DNA of 64,000 bases. It comes from Eremomyces bilateralis CBS 781.70 (taxonomy: Eukaryota > Ascomycota > Dothideomycetes > Eremomycetales > Eremomycetaceae). Location of the stretch: NCBI RefSeq assembly GCF_010015585.1, contig NW_022985075.1:478156-542155 (forward strand), in the 5' to 3' direction. Both the position numbers and the translations under genes were made by a program. Positions 52,484 to 63,722 of this stretch are shown piece after piece. Position 1 is the first letter of the stretch. Each line of letters begins with the position of its first letter. A model generated the notes under the pieces. That model was not told the origin of the DNA and searched no databases. It saw only the letters and a program-made list of their open reading frames with translations.

Positions 52484-54389
52484 GAGGGCGGGAGGCTTGT
52501 GGTCACCCAACGTCTTACTCCTTCGGGGTCACTCCAGCGCTTGTGGGCTTGACGCCATTCTCGATACCGAGAAACTGGTCGCTCTCCGCCTTGGCTCGCA
52601 GCCGTGCACCCTAGCGGTCGCCGCCCCCTGGACACGCCCACCTCCCCGCGTCCAACACCCACGACCTCCTCACCACCAACGACGCAGCCGGGCCCCTCCT
52701 CTCACCCGCACGTTCATATCATTAGACGACCGCCGACGACGGCGGCGGATTGCTAGCTACGAGTACTGTTCTCGGTGGGATTCATGTAACATATTTGGCG
52801 CCGAGGGAACGGGGGACGACGGAGGGGTTGCATTAGCAGATAGAGGTTAGCTTCGCATGTACAATGTCAGCGGGCGAGGGATGCGTCCCTCGTGGTTCAT
52901 GATGGGTCTTGGTCGGTGCATTTGAGGTGTCGGGTTGTGATGAAGTTGTGCTGCTAGTGGCTCGTTTTCCCAACCCGGATAGATCGTGCCTATGGCCTGT
53001 CTGTCTTGTTGCGACTCCTGATGTACCTCATCAATCTCCATTTCTCCACCACAAGCAATTTCATTTCGCCCCTTCTCGACCCCTCCGCTCAAACCGCATT
53101 CAAACCTCTCAACCGGCGCCCACGGTCTCGTTTGCGAAACCCTCGACTTTTCGCTCGGCTATCCCGGCTAGACGCATTCCATGGACGCTCTACCCACCAG
53201 GTTCGTGACTTGAATGTTCCAGCCCCGAGGCACCGCCATTGACATGGGACGGAGCTGCTTGAAGTTGACACTGGGATCAACGTCATGGTGGGACTCGTAT
53301 ACTTATAAATACAATATTCAAGCCGAACCATACGCTTATAAACTTCATGTTCCCTTTATCCCAGATACGTCCGTTACATTTATCCGTCAAATCACTCGTG
53401 AGGGCGAGGACAGTCTGACACGTGGTGTAGCAATGCCAAGTCATTCGTTTCGGTAGGACATGCTTGAAGCATGGTGGTCGAAAAGCTGCCGCTGATGCTG
53501 TGTACGCTATCCAATAGTGGCGAGCACCAATAGTACCGCTGAACCGGTTCTGTTGGGAATCTACCCATCCAACTGCTCCTGAATCTTTGCAACTGGTACC
53601 GGATCGCTGGACATCAGAGTCCATCGAAGTCATCACGAAGTATCAATTTGTATTAACTTCTAACCTTAGAGGAGAAGGAGGAAAGGGGCAGATGAATGAC
53701 TTGGAGATCCGTATTAGGGCTGTAGGCTTGACAAGGGGAGGGTTCCATGTAACCATGTTGCATGTGTATGGAATAGGGAAACTGGGGATAAGTCGTGTAC
53801 AGAACCTCAGCTATTTAGCTAGACTAGTATGCGCCACCTCGTGGTAATGACAGTTAAGCCCCTCGATCTCAGTCCGAAGTCGGCACCATATCCCAGGTTT
53901 CCTATCATGGACTTGAGGGAGGAACACGGTATGAGATCCATCCCACCAAGTTATTGACACAGCATAGTTATGGAGGGCTGTCACAGGCTTTTCCTTGACG
54001 AGTTTAAGAACGGTGGTTAGTTTTTATATGCGGGAAGAGAGTCACGATAGAATCAAGAGACAACCAAGAGTCAAAGAAATAAAAGCCGGAGTTGGAGTTG
54101 AGATATAGACGCTGATTGGCTGATTATAAGAAATTTCAGCACGCCATCGCCGCCATCGCCGCCTCCAACTGACAATTCATATTGCAGTAGTTATCATTAT
54201 ATGAACCATATCAGAAGTGAATCATCACCTATTTTCGTACACCCCGTCTCCACACCGACTAGTCATCCCGCCGATTTTCCTTCACTAGTTACCGGTACAT
54301 ACTACATAACCCGTCCAGCCCTCTAACTCGCTCACCGAATCTCAATCCCTCTATATTCTTCCCTCTATTCTTCCCTCGAACCGTCGCAT
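52484..54389. other. Gene-poor stretch before MET2
   Basis: About 1.9 kb. Short ORFs (52458-52850, 52909-53208, 53587-53847 and others) lack recognisable features. From about 53.6 to 54.2 kb it looks AT-rich. The final part is MET2 promoter and leader. Confidence 0.5.
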
Positions 54390-54458
54390 ATGGAACGCTT
54401 CCCCCCAGGCCAAACCTACCACCTCACCTTCCGCTCCTCCGACGCCCCCATCCGATAA
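54390..54458 (+). promoter_or_regulatory. Upstream ORF of 22 codons in the MET2 leader
   Basis: ATG 54390 opens a 22-codon frame (M-E-R-F-P-P-G-Q-T-Y-H-L-T-F-R-S-S-D-A-P-I-R) ending at TAA 54456-54458, just 10 bases before the MET2 ATG at 54469. If transcribed, scanning ribosomes would meet it first and would have little room to reinitiate. Translation is inferred. Confidence 0.5.
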
Positions 54459-54468
54459 TACGTTTGGA

Positions 54469-56044
54469 ATGAATGAGATGCCCCTCATTTCGAACCCCGA
54501 CTCAACCGACCCTATGGAAAATGGATACAAGTACAGTAAGTCGACTAGAGTCCATGCGCAGCCGCACACTGACCTTTGGATGCAGAACGAGTAACGGCCC
54601 AGCCTGAAAACCCGCTCATCAACCTAGTCGGCGGCCAGCAGATCGCCATCGTCCCGTCATTCGAGCTCGAATGCGGCGATGTCCTCCACAACGTACCCGT
54701 CGCATACAAAACTTTCGGCAGCCTCTCCCCGGAGCGGGACAATGCCATGCTCATCTGCCACGCACTGACCGGCAGCGCCGACGCGAGCGACTGGTGGGGC
54801 CCGCTGCTCGGCGGCCCCGGGAAGGCGTTCGACGTCTCCCGCTTCTTCGTCGTGTGCATCAACAGCCTGGGCAGCCCGTACGGCAGCGCGAGTCCGGTCA
54901 CGTGCATGGACGGTGACCCGACCCAGCGTCACTACGGTCCAGAATTCCCTCTCACTACCGTCCGGGACGACGTCAACATCTTCAAGTTGATACTTGACGA
55001 TCTAGGCGTGCGGCAGCTGGCCGCTGTGATCGGTGGCAGCATGGGCGGCATGCTCGTGCTAGAGTTCGCGTACTTCGGCAAGGACTACGTGCGGACCATC
55101 ATTCCGATCGCCACCTCGGCGCGGTACAGCGCCTGGGGTATCTCCTGGGGCGAAGCGCAGCGGCAGAGCATCTACAGCGACCCGAAGTACGACGACGGCT
55201 ACTACCGGTTCGAAGACCCGCCTACAACGGGCCTGGGCGCGGCGCGTATGTCGGCGCTGCTTACCTACCGCAGTCGGAACTCCTTCGAGTCGCGCTTCGG
55301 GAGGAACACGCCGGACCCGACCAAGCGGCAGGATATCAATGGCCAACCGCGCCACCCGTCGCACGAGGCGTGGGCGATCCATAACGATGGTCATAAGCAC
55401 GCGCGATCGCCTCGCTCGTCGCGACAGAATAGCAGTGCTGCGGTTTCGCAAATGGGCGACACCAACGGACTCGCCGTCAAGGCCGCCTCGCTAAGGGTAA
55501 ATTCCACTCCCAACCCGTTAAACACCGCACGTTCACTAACATATTGCTCCAGACACCCACCTACTTCTCCGCGCAATCCTACCTCCGTTACCAAGGCGAA
55601 AAGTTCATCAAACGCTTCGACGCAAACTGCTACATCGCCATCACGCGGAAGCTCGACACGCATGACGTCTCCCGCAACCGCGTCCCGCGCACCGCCTCCC
55701 CCGAAGCCGACCTCGCCGCCGCCCTCGCCCTCATCACGCAGCCCACCCTCGTCCTCGGCATCCAATCCGACGGCCTCTTCACCTTCGCAGAGCAGCAGGA
55801 GCTCGCGGCGCACATCCCCAACGCGACGCTGAAGAGCATCGATAGCTCGGAGGGGCATGATGCGTTTTTGCTGGAGTTTGAGCAGGTGAATGCGCATTTG
55901 TTAGGGTTTTTGGGGAGGGAGTTGCCGGATATTATGGGGAGGAGCCCGGTGGGGTCGCCGGTGTTGGAGGCGCAGGGGGAGATTGGGGTGACGAAGAGTT
56001 CGACGTTTGGGGAGGCGGAGGTGGATGATATTACGGCGTGGTGA
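54469..56044 (+). CDS. MET2: Homoserine O-acetyltransferase
   Basis: Transfers acetyl from acetyl-CoA to L-homoserine, feeding methionine synthesis. Exons 54469-54535, 54586-55496 and 55553-56044 give 489 residues. Alpha/beta-hydrolase fold: Y-K-T-F-G near residue 68, L-I-C-H-A-L-T-G-S-A-D (oxyanion side), nucleophile Ser174 in I-G-G-S-M-G-G-M, Asp in L-G-I-Q-S-D-G-L-F, His in S-E-G-H-D-A-F-L-L. The first exon supplies only 22 residues before the conserved P-E-N-P-L-I-N-L. A polar insert (about residues 270-325) is typical of fungal enzymes. It is preceded by a short uORF and converges with SRP72. Confidence 0.95.
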
Positions 56045-56402
56045 TTGGGATCATGGCATGCTGAGCGAGTGATACACATATGGTCAATGCCTTTTACTTG
56101 GCATACTATTATGAGTTCCGCTAGGTGGGATAGAATAGCATACTTAAGATATAGTCGCTATAGAAACGTGCCGATTCTTTGATTTCACATGAAGCGCAGG
56201 CAGCTTGTAAGCGCAAAAGTATTAGACCGCAGCAATTCTTTGGATTTCAAATCCTGTCATAGTGCTCGAGACAACGATATTGTTCAGGGCGACATCGGGG
56301 CAGAAGTTGCATGCAGTGAAAATCCGGTAATATCAGACGACTTCCACAGCAGAATAATACTGCCATCAACAGACGGCTCTTGACATTGATCTACCGCAAA
56401 CC
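56045..56402. other. Short intergenic between convergent MET2 and SRP72
   Basis: About 360 bases holding both 3' ends; nothing else seen. Confidence 0.6.
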
Positions 56403-58456
56403 TCATCTCTTCCCTTTCTTTCCCTTCTTCTTCCCCCCACCCCCGCCCCCCACAACAACACTCCCCGCCTGCCCCCCTCCTTGCTGCCCCCCCTCATCCT
56501 CCACACCCCCCTGCGTTAGCCCCTCCGCCTTCTTCTTCCCCTTCCGTCCCTTCGGCTTCCAATATGACCGATCCCGCAACGGCAGCCACCGCTCCGTATC
56601 CATGACTTTCCCCTCCACAAACTCCTTCGGCATCCGACTCGGCCGGATCCGCTTAGTCGCCTTCGTCGTCGGCTTCTCGTCCCGCGCGCGCTTCGTAGCG
56701 ATCGGAGCCTTGGTCAGCGGGACGCCGGCCGCTTCGAGCGACGCGGTGGAGATGTCGGCGATGAGCGCAGAGATGGGCCGGAGGGCGGAGGAGGCGCTGG
56801 GGGTCGTCGAAGAGAGGGCCGCGGCCGCGGCGGATTGGCCGACGGTGGCGGCGCGGCTGGTCGGGTGGGTTTCGTGGGCGGCGGAGAAGAGATGGGCGGC
56901 GAGGACGAGGTCGTCCCGGTCCCAGGACTCGAGAAGGGCGGCGCCGGCGGTGAGGAGGAGAGGGAGGGGGGCGCTGGAGAGGGATTGCGTCGACTGGATA
57001 TGGCGGGCGTAGTTGGCGAACTCGGCGCGGCGGGATTTGGGTCGGCCGGCGTGATGGTAGAGGTTTGTTAGGAGGCCGACGAGGCCTGGGGCGAATCGGA
57101 TCTCGGAATCGTTGGGGGTGCCTGACTTCTCGAGCGCGTGGACTAGCTTTTCGAGGATGACGATGGCTTGGTCATGGTTCTTGATTTCCACGTACAATTG
57201 AGCGACGAGGAAGGCCACGCCGAGGTCTTTGGGGCTTTTGTTGAGGCGTGGTAGGAGGGTTTCGATGACTTTCGAGTTGGTTTTGCCTTCGATCCCGGCG
57301 GCCGCGGCGAGAAACGACGAAAGACCCTCCCGGTCACTACCCGATAAATATCCCGCCTCCTTGCCTTTTTGAACCAAGGAGTTTGCAATCAGCCTGTTCT
57401 TGAGGATCACACTCGACTGGAAACCGAATGGCTCCTGGAGTGCGGGAAGCTTCGTCTTCTCGTGCAACTTCCTGTGGACAATAAATGGGTTTTCTTTACT
57501 GTCGCTACTCTCTACAATGGTTAAGTTGATTTGGCTTATCATCCGGAGGGACGGATCGAATACGCTATTGATCAGCTCAGTATGATGACGCTGCAGAAAG
57601 TCGGAAAAGGTAATAAAACGCACTCTTTTGACGTAACCGCTAGAGCAAGGTTTTTGGCTTCGGCAACCTTTCCAACTCGAAGCAGAGCAAAAACCTTCTG
57701 TTCCATGATCTGAAGCACCTCAACACTCTTCTCTTGACTCGTCAAGATTGACGAAGACAGACAAAGTTCTATACGTGTCATCAGCAGATGCCATTATTAT
57801 GGAGAGGATCTGACGAACCTTGTGCTTTCTTTAGCAATGCTTCGCCCCTGGCCAGTTCTCCTCGTCCCAGACATGCACAGGCTTCATTGAAAGAAGCTTC
57901 AAATGATTCAAGACCAGCACCCTCATCGAGGCCGAGCGAAATATCATCTCGCCCTTTCCAGGCCAGCTGCGCGTTAACGGCGCCGCGGTTGATGACTATG
58001 TCATTCACCTCATCCTCGTCAAGGTTGGACTGCGAGGCGAGCTCCTTGTAAAGGGCTGCTGAGTTCTCAAATGCCTCGAGTCGGTAGTGCTGTGAAGTTA
58101 TAAGCCGCTGCCCCTTAATGATAAAGATCTCAACTCACCGTTTGTGCAAGCAGGTGCTTACTTCCTTCCGAGCCCTTATCTCCAGCTATGTTGATGGCAT
58201 CTTGCAACCTGCCACATCGATACAGCGCATAGGAGTATTCTAAAGAGCAGTCTTGCTGAAACGACCGACTCGCCTTCTCGATGGCTTGGATGGCCTCTTC
58301 ATAACGATCGAGATTCAGCAACGCTACTATTCTCGCGCGTTGCACCTTGGCGTCTGACGAGGACTTTTTGAGTAGATTTTCCGCAAGCTTCACGGTTTGC
58401 TCATGGTCCTCGAGGGATATCGCCCCCAACAGGGCGGCTAAGGAATCTTTGGACAT
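56403..58456 (-). CDS. SRP72: Signal recognition particle subunit SRP72
   Basis: Exons 58456-58139, 58089-57819, 57768-57638 and 57590-56403 give 635 residues. TPR-type helix pairs fill the first 400 residues: Y-E-E-A-I-Q-A-I-E-K, Y-S-Y-A-L-Y-R-C-G-R-L-Q-D-A, V-F-A-L-L-R-V-G-K-V-A-E-A-K. The RNA-binding signature near the C-terminus, D-T-E-R-W-L-P-L-R-D-R-S-Y-W-K-P-K-G-R-K-G-K-K-K, is decisive. A Gly-rich, then Lys-rich tail closes the protein. It binds 7S RNA with SRP68 for co-translational targeting to the ER. The third intron uses GTTACG because the better-looking GTGCGT nearby would break frame. Confidence 0.93.
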
Positions 58457-58972
58457 TGTAATGATGGATTAGATCACCATGTCAAATTGTATGGCCCAAG
58501 TTAGGCTTCACGCTTAGTTCACTCGTGCAGTCGCACAAGACGATGCTGACGTAGCAAGTCTCGGTATGAGGGAATCGGAAAATATGGATTCGCCACAGCC
58601 GCGATTTGAAATTCTATCGCAGTAACCGTCTGCGGCGCAACTGTCGATTTTGACAATATTATTGTCCGATATCAATTCGGTTACGATTGAGGTTGAGACC
58701 CATCAGGCAACAAGGCATCTAATGTATCTGAGGCCAGAACATCGATCCCTCTGGTTGATGAAAAATATCTACGAAGGGTGTTTTGGATCAGCAGAACAGG
58801 ACGAGATCCCATTATTATTGCCATAATTAGATGATCTTCAGTTGGGTTCAAGTCACACTCGTATCATATGAGCACGATTAAGACGTTCATTATTCACGAC
58901 TTTCATCGCTGGTATAAGTTCACTTTTTACATGTTCAACATCTACCACCGAAGGTTAGGAGCCCTTGATCGA
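58457..58972. other. SRP72 promoter and TFIIE-alpha 3' region
   Basis: Both genes are on the minus strand, about 516 bases apart. No gene seen. A GGTTCAAGTC near 58844 is not part of a tRNA. Confidence 0.5.
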
Positions 58973-60325
58973 CTACAAGGCGTCCTCAAAGTCATCAGCG
59001 TCCGATTCCTCGTCGTCTCCTGCTTTATCTTCCACCTTTGCCGGAGGCGACTCGATCTTCACTCTCTTCGCCTCCCGTTCTTGGTCATCGAGTTCAGGTC
59101 CGGTTGACGTCCCATTCACAGCAGGGGCAACGACGTCCTCGAAATCCTCATCTTCGTCTTCATCTTCATCGTCCTCCTCCTCCTCCTCCTCCTCTTCCGC
59201 CTCTTTGAGCGCCTGTCGTTCTTGTTCGGCCTTGAGTTGCTCAAAGTAGGCATCCAGACTGGGGTCTTTGATGTCCTCCCCTGCTTCGTCCCCGAATGAT
59301 TGGGCTGCTCCATCGGCAGCTTGATCGTCTCGTGAACCTCCATCCGCTTGCCCGGCAATTGTTGGAGGTCCGGTAACTGTGGACTGTGTGTGCCAAACCG
59401 GTAGTTGATTTTGTTTCGCAATCCGTTCTTTATGGGCGGCGGCCGCAGCTTGCTCTGCCGCAGTTGTCTCGGAATGTGTTGTAATAGCAATCTCGATATT
59501 CTCAGGTCCTGTGGCAATTCCTCTCACAGCCGCGGGCTTGGCAAACAGTTCGTTTGTTGTGGTTCTCATGGCTGGGTTCACCATCTCGTCCCGTGGCACG
59601 GGGACGGCCTCTGCAAGCGCATCTTCTCCCGTGACTTCGGGGACGACGGAATCGTCGATCCGTTGCAGCAGAGTCAACAAATGTCCAAATTGCTTGTTGA
59701 ACATCGCGGGACGATCATCGGCCTCACCGGCTGCATCTTCATCGTGCTTCAATTCTAGACCAAACCCGCATTTCTTGCACAGAAACCCGCTGCCGCTCCC
59801 AGATGGGTCAGGATTATCCAGGACTTCCATCAGCGTCCACTGCGACTCGCAACGCTTGCAGATATATTCTTTCCGTTCGGTCGTCGGTCTCGCTTCCCGC
59901 TTGATCTCCTCGTCAAGCATGTGGATCCGATATTTCGTCGAGTCGATCGCGCGGCGATAGTCGATGTAGAAGTACTCCCGAGTTATGGGCTTCTGCGCGC
60001 CCTCGCGGGTCTCCTGTCGCGCATGGCTATATCCAGATAGGTTAACACTGTTTAGCTGTGCGCATAGCATGCATACATACACTGAAACCAGCCCGGCCTC
60101 CCGTAACTTGGCGCATAGCTTTTGAACGTTCTTGACTTGTTTGCCGGAGTCCATAACAACCGCAAGGTCGCTGAGGGACAGACTGCATCGAGTCAGCTTG
60201 GACATCGAAGCAGCGCATCATTCCACGTACGCCGAATGTCTCACTAGAGTATCAATGATCACGACATGTTCGGTCTCGTAGAAGGTACGAGCAACGCTCC
60301 GGACCAGAACCTGAGCGTAGTCCAT
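58973..60325 (-). CDS. TFA1: TFIIE alpha subunit
   Basis: General RNA polymerase II factor that recruits and stimulates TFIIH at promoters. Exons 60325-60231, 60182-60081 and 60026-58973 give 416 residues. The winged helix reads V-R-S-V-A-R-T-F-Y-E-T-E-H-V-V-I-I-D-T-L, L-S-L-S-D-L-A-V-V-M, V-Q-K-L-C-A-K-L-R-E-A-G-L-V; then R-E-Y-F-Y-I-D-Y-R. The zinc ribbon is Y-I-C-K-R-C...F-L-C-K-K-C-G-F-G-L. The C-terminal third is acidic with a long Glu/Asp run and ends D-D-F-E-D-A-L. The start is the ATG of M-D-Y-A-Q-V-L-V; an in-frame extension upstream lacks family similarity. The 48- and 54-nt introns both split codons and restore conserved blocks. Confidence 0.94.
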
Positions 60326-61009
60326 GATATATGCCTCATGGAGATGTTTCGTCGGCGTCAGCTGGCAAAGCCGTGGTGAGGATGCTAAATCGAAGTCCAC
60401 TCTCCTCACGAACGGCGGTGGGAGTTGGATGGAAGAAATATGTGAGCCATGGGAGAATTCAGCTCACAGCATTTCAGTTTGATCCAAGTTCACTTGGGAA
60501 ATGGGAATTTCCCAACGGTTCATTGTTCCCTTCTCAAAGAGCTGTTCAGCATTGTCGATGATCCAAATTCATCTTCACACGTGCATATCCTCAGTGCACG
60601 TGATATCAGGAGTCACAGCCAATCAAAGTGCGAGATTTCCAAATTCACTGTTTATCCGGAATTTTCATTGGGAGATGCTGCGTATTCCCTAAAGCACTAG
60701 ACCTCGTGATCTACCTACAGGAACGACACTCATGTAGGGGCCACTAAGGAACACAGGGGCTAAGGAAGATGTATGGTTTTGCAATAGAACTATTTCGTAA
60801 AGGTTGCTAAAGTGAAGCAGCTTCGCTTCCACACTTGAGGCCCCAAGGGGGTCTACCAAGGACATCATTAAGTAAGCATAGATAACGGCACCCGTAGGTC
60901 GTAGCCGGCCGTAGGCCGTAGCATGGAACAATGATGATCTATCAACCACAATTCAATTCATGCAACATCGTCAAGACGTAATAGTCTTGTCAAAACGGGC
61001 CATATTGAT
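60326..61009. other. TFA1 promoter and retropepsin gene 3' region
   Basis: About 680 bases with no supported gene; ORFs here (60449-60700, 60689-60949) have no recognisable features. It marks the change from housekeeping genes to accessory sequence. Confidence 0.5.
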
Positions 61010-62001
61010 TTACACAATAGGGAGTTGACTCATAAGACCATTCTTCTTCACCGCAACAAAGAGAGTCGCATTTCCCGGAGCAGTCGCAAAGTAAAGGTGG
61101 TTCCGCATCGCATCTCCTGAGAGCCGGTATTGTGCGCCCGTTCCAGGAAAAATTGCTGCGACTTCCTCAAACCACCCTGTAATAGAGGTACCATCCAGCT
61201 TGATAATTTGCATCTCTATCATGATCTGCTGCCAATATGCGATGCCATTGGCTGTCTCTATAGGATACGCACCAAGGTCGCCAAGGTACGTCAATGGATT
61301 GTACTGGAGTGCCGCTAAATCTATTAATAAGACGGTCTGAATATTTGAGCCAGTGTCGTTCATGATCTCGACGGCAGTAGTAATACTTGGGTCACCGCCA
61401 AACATCGCTGGGAGTCGGAACCTGGCAATGATCTTCCGACGTTGGAAAGCCACATGGTTGAGAGAGGTAATATACGTAGTTACCTCATGCATACTTCCAG
61501 AAGCATTTAACCTAAAAGGCGTTGCCTGCGCCATTTGTATAGCTCCCGACTATTATTACAGTCAACCCAAGGCTTTAGAATATAAATATTCTCTATTCGT
61601 AAGAACCTACTGCCAAAGCAGCTGGGTTTGACTGCATAAGTTGATGGCCTATACTCTAGATGAAGTGAAAATGAGCCAAAGTAACGGAGATAAGGGTTGG
61701 GGAGACGGACCGCTTCTCTCCATATTGCTTTACCAGTAGAACCCTTGGGCATCTCGTCGACGACCACGCCATCTACAAGCCAAATAGTTTGGCCCGGTTC
61801 GGGAACTTTCCCACCATTCTCATAGTAGTCGACGAGATACTCAATGTTCTTGCGCTGACGTTGCATCTGGATCGAATCGTCATTTAGTAGCTCCCGTAAG
61901 TAACCGAGCTTGAACTTGACAAGGTCAAAAGTTCCAACGCGGGCAGGCGAGAAAGTAATGTCTTCGCTTCGTTCTTCCGTTCGTGCTTCTTGGTCCAACA
62001 T
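61010..62001 (-). CDS. Retropepsin-like aspartyl protease domain protein
   Basis: Exons 62001-61611 and 61542-61010, joined by a 68-nt intron with a TTGAC branch-like site, give 307 residues. Residues 1-130 hold an unnamed helical region (Y-L-R-E-L-L-N-D-D, I-E-Y-L-V-D-Y-Y-E-N-G-G-K) and W-L-V-D-G-V-V-V-D-E. The second half reads R-F-R-L-P then N-D-T-G-S-N-I-Q-T-V (DTGS at 193-196), Y-N-P...T-A-N-G-I, I-E-M-Q-I and R-L-S-G-D-A-M-R-N. These match the retropepsin order of catalytic D-T-G-S, central strands and a hydrophobic-hydrophobic-Gly turn. No reverse transcriptase, integrase or LTR is nearby, so it may be a cellular single-domain gene. The paralogue at the left window edge is broken. Function is unknown. 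Confidence 0.7.
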
Positions 62002-62333
62002 GTTGAATGATTCTCAAAGAGTATGGAGATGGCTATAACACCAAAGGGATCTCAATTTAAGCCCTTAACCACAACACTGGCGCCCGCCTACAGATCGGCG
62101 TCGACCCCCAACATCATATAGGAAGCAGTGAATTTGTACCAGTTCGAATAATGCCCTCACGCAGACGAAATGCAGGAATAAAGGAATACATGTTGGGACA
62201 GGAATATTTCAAGCAGCCACTGGAGGTCAAAGGTATAGTAGCAGCAACACGACCATATATATCAGGTACCGATGTCAGTATAAATATGCAAACCAGTAGC
62301 ATCGAACGATATATCACGGAGTCTCATCCCAAC

Positions 62334-62521
62334 TTAGCGTGTCTGCAGGCAGGCGCCGCTGCTTGCCTCCCAGATCTTGACCATGCTATCATGCGACGCG
62401 GAGGCAAGTCGGGTCGAGTCGTGTGAGAAGGCCACCGAGTTGACCACATTGCTGTGCCCTCCAGCGTCTGCAGGGAGGCGCGTCTTGAACTGGTTTGAAA
62501 CATCCAGATGCGTCTGCCGGT
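62334..62521 (-). pseudogene. WD40-repeat fragment, NACHT-WD40 type relic
   Basis: On the minus strand a blade end (R-I-W-M-F-Q-T-S-S-R-R-A-S-L-Q-T-L-E-G) is followed, after loss of one G in the codons for E-G-H, by G-H-S-N-V-V-N-S-V-A-F-S-H-D-S and then T-R-L-A-S-A-S-H-D-S-M-V-K-I-W-E-A-S-S-G and A-C-L-Q-T. A stop follows (62336-62334). The phrasing A-S-A-S-H-D-S-x-V-K-I-W and S-S-G-A-C-L-Q-T is that of the near-identical WD40 repeats in fungal NACHT-WD40 (HET/NLR-like) genes. Less than two blades remain and the frame is broken, so it is a relic. Confidence 0.75.
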
Positions 62522-62576
62522 GCCTACTTCAGGCCAACATATGCTGGTAACAAGGACTGGACTAATTAAGGATTAC

Positions 62577-62801
62577 TTAGAGGAGGAGAGCCTCGAGTTT
62601 CGCCATTGACACACCCCCTTCGACATGCTTCAGTAATTGCTCAGAGCCAAGGGGAAATTGATTCAGGCAACGAGGCAGGAAGGTCATAAGCGACATGGAC
62701 TGATCAGTGAGATCAGTACTCAGTAGGTCTGGTAGATCCAGTACTAGCCTCCAACCCGCCTGCTTTTCGATCGATACCTCTACATAATGTTCATGTATTC
62801 A
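62577..62801 (-). pseudogene. Decayed coding fragment next to WD40 relic
   Basis: An open frame of about 75 codons without ATG, stop at 62579-62577: H-E-H-Y-V-E-V-S-I-E-K-Q-A-G-W-R-L-V-L-D-L then P-D-L-L-S-T-D-L and L-P-R-C-L-N-Q-F-P-L-G-S-E-Q-L-L-K-H-V. It reads like real protein and lies in the same direction just before the WD40 piece, so the two may derive from one gene. I cannot name the domain. Confidence 0.4.
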
Positions 62802-63722
62802 ATGGAGCCTGTCGTCTAGACACCTTGCCAATGGGCTCGGTAGCTGTGTGGTACAGACGGGACGTCACCTGACGAGGGCGGACTTGGCCTGTCACATAGC
62901 TAAGTAAGCAGGATGACCATAGATAGCTCACGAAGTCGCGATGCTTATAACGGGAGGTATTATTATGGGAAAGCTAGCAAAGGACGCGGAAAAGTAGGGG
63001 ATCGGGTCACGTGGTTGAATAAGCCTACAGTTCGCCCCACCCTCAGATGAACTTTCGCATGAAAATCGCTAGTGAGGCTGCGGGTCGTCCCACTCTCAGA
63101 TGACAATGCCGACCCTCAGATGAACTTTTCCTTCTCGCACTGCCTTGCACTAGCCGTTTATCAAGATGTCGTTAAGCAAGAATTAACTAAGAATATATCC
63201 CTAACTTAACTAACTTAATATATTAGTACCAAGTCTTAATGAACTGGGCTATAATAAATGTATTCCTAATGCATTATGCATAGGTTTTGGAAGGTTCATC
63301 TGAGAGTGAGAAGTAGTTTGGCTCGTGCGGGTCATGTGATGTGTTGCCATGGGGGTGAAGCTCCTTTCACACCCTGCTGTGCTCCATTCACACCCGTACC
63401 CCGCTCCATTTACACCCTACCTGGTCACATGACATACCAATCCCTTAGAATATCTGATGCAGATGGGCAAATATAACGTATTTGAGACTTCCCTATATAG
63501 GGAGGTACATCTACATGGTGCTAGGAGTAGTATCATGTAGTGGGGGCTACTTGACGAAGCTGAGATCTGCCTAGAAGAGGCAGGAAGATGAAAAGCTTGG
63601 AAACGGCATAAGCAGGGCGAAGATGAAATAGGGAATTACGATCGACATTAGCAGAGCAAGATTCAGCGTGTTTCTTTCATAGGCTCTATGGCCTTAAGAG
63701 ATGTATCATCAACTCATCAACA
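62802..63722. other. AT-rich accessory sequence
   Basis: No gene seen. CCCTCAGATGAAC occurs at about 63041 and 63112, and an inverted GTTCATCTGAGAG at 63294; 63180-63270 is very AT-rich. These may be ends of a small decayed element, but no transposase or target-site duplication was found. Confidence 0.4.
63361..63418. repeat. Short tandem repeat, CTCCATTCACACCC unit
   Basis: Three diverged 21-22 nt units begin at 63361, 63382 and 63404 (CTCCTTTCACACCC, CTCCATTCACACCC, CTCCATTTACACCC). The inverted pair TCATGTGA (near 63333) and TCACATGA (near 63424) brackets it. Confidence 0.6.

Noticed and set aside
62114-62317. 67-codon minus ORF with signal-peptide-like start
   Set aside because: Too short and isolated between decayed pieces; the hydrophobic start may be chance.
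63041-63430. Small transposon bounded by inverted CAGATGAAC / GTTCATCTG
   Set aside because: The motifs are short, one is also directly repeated, and no target-site duplication is visible.
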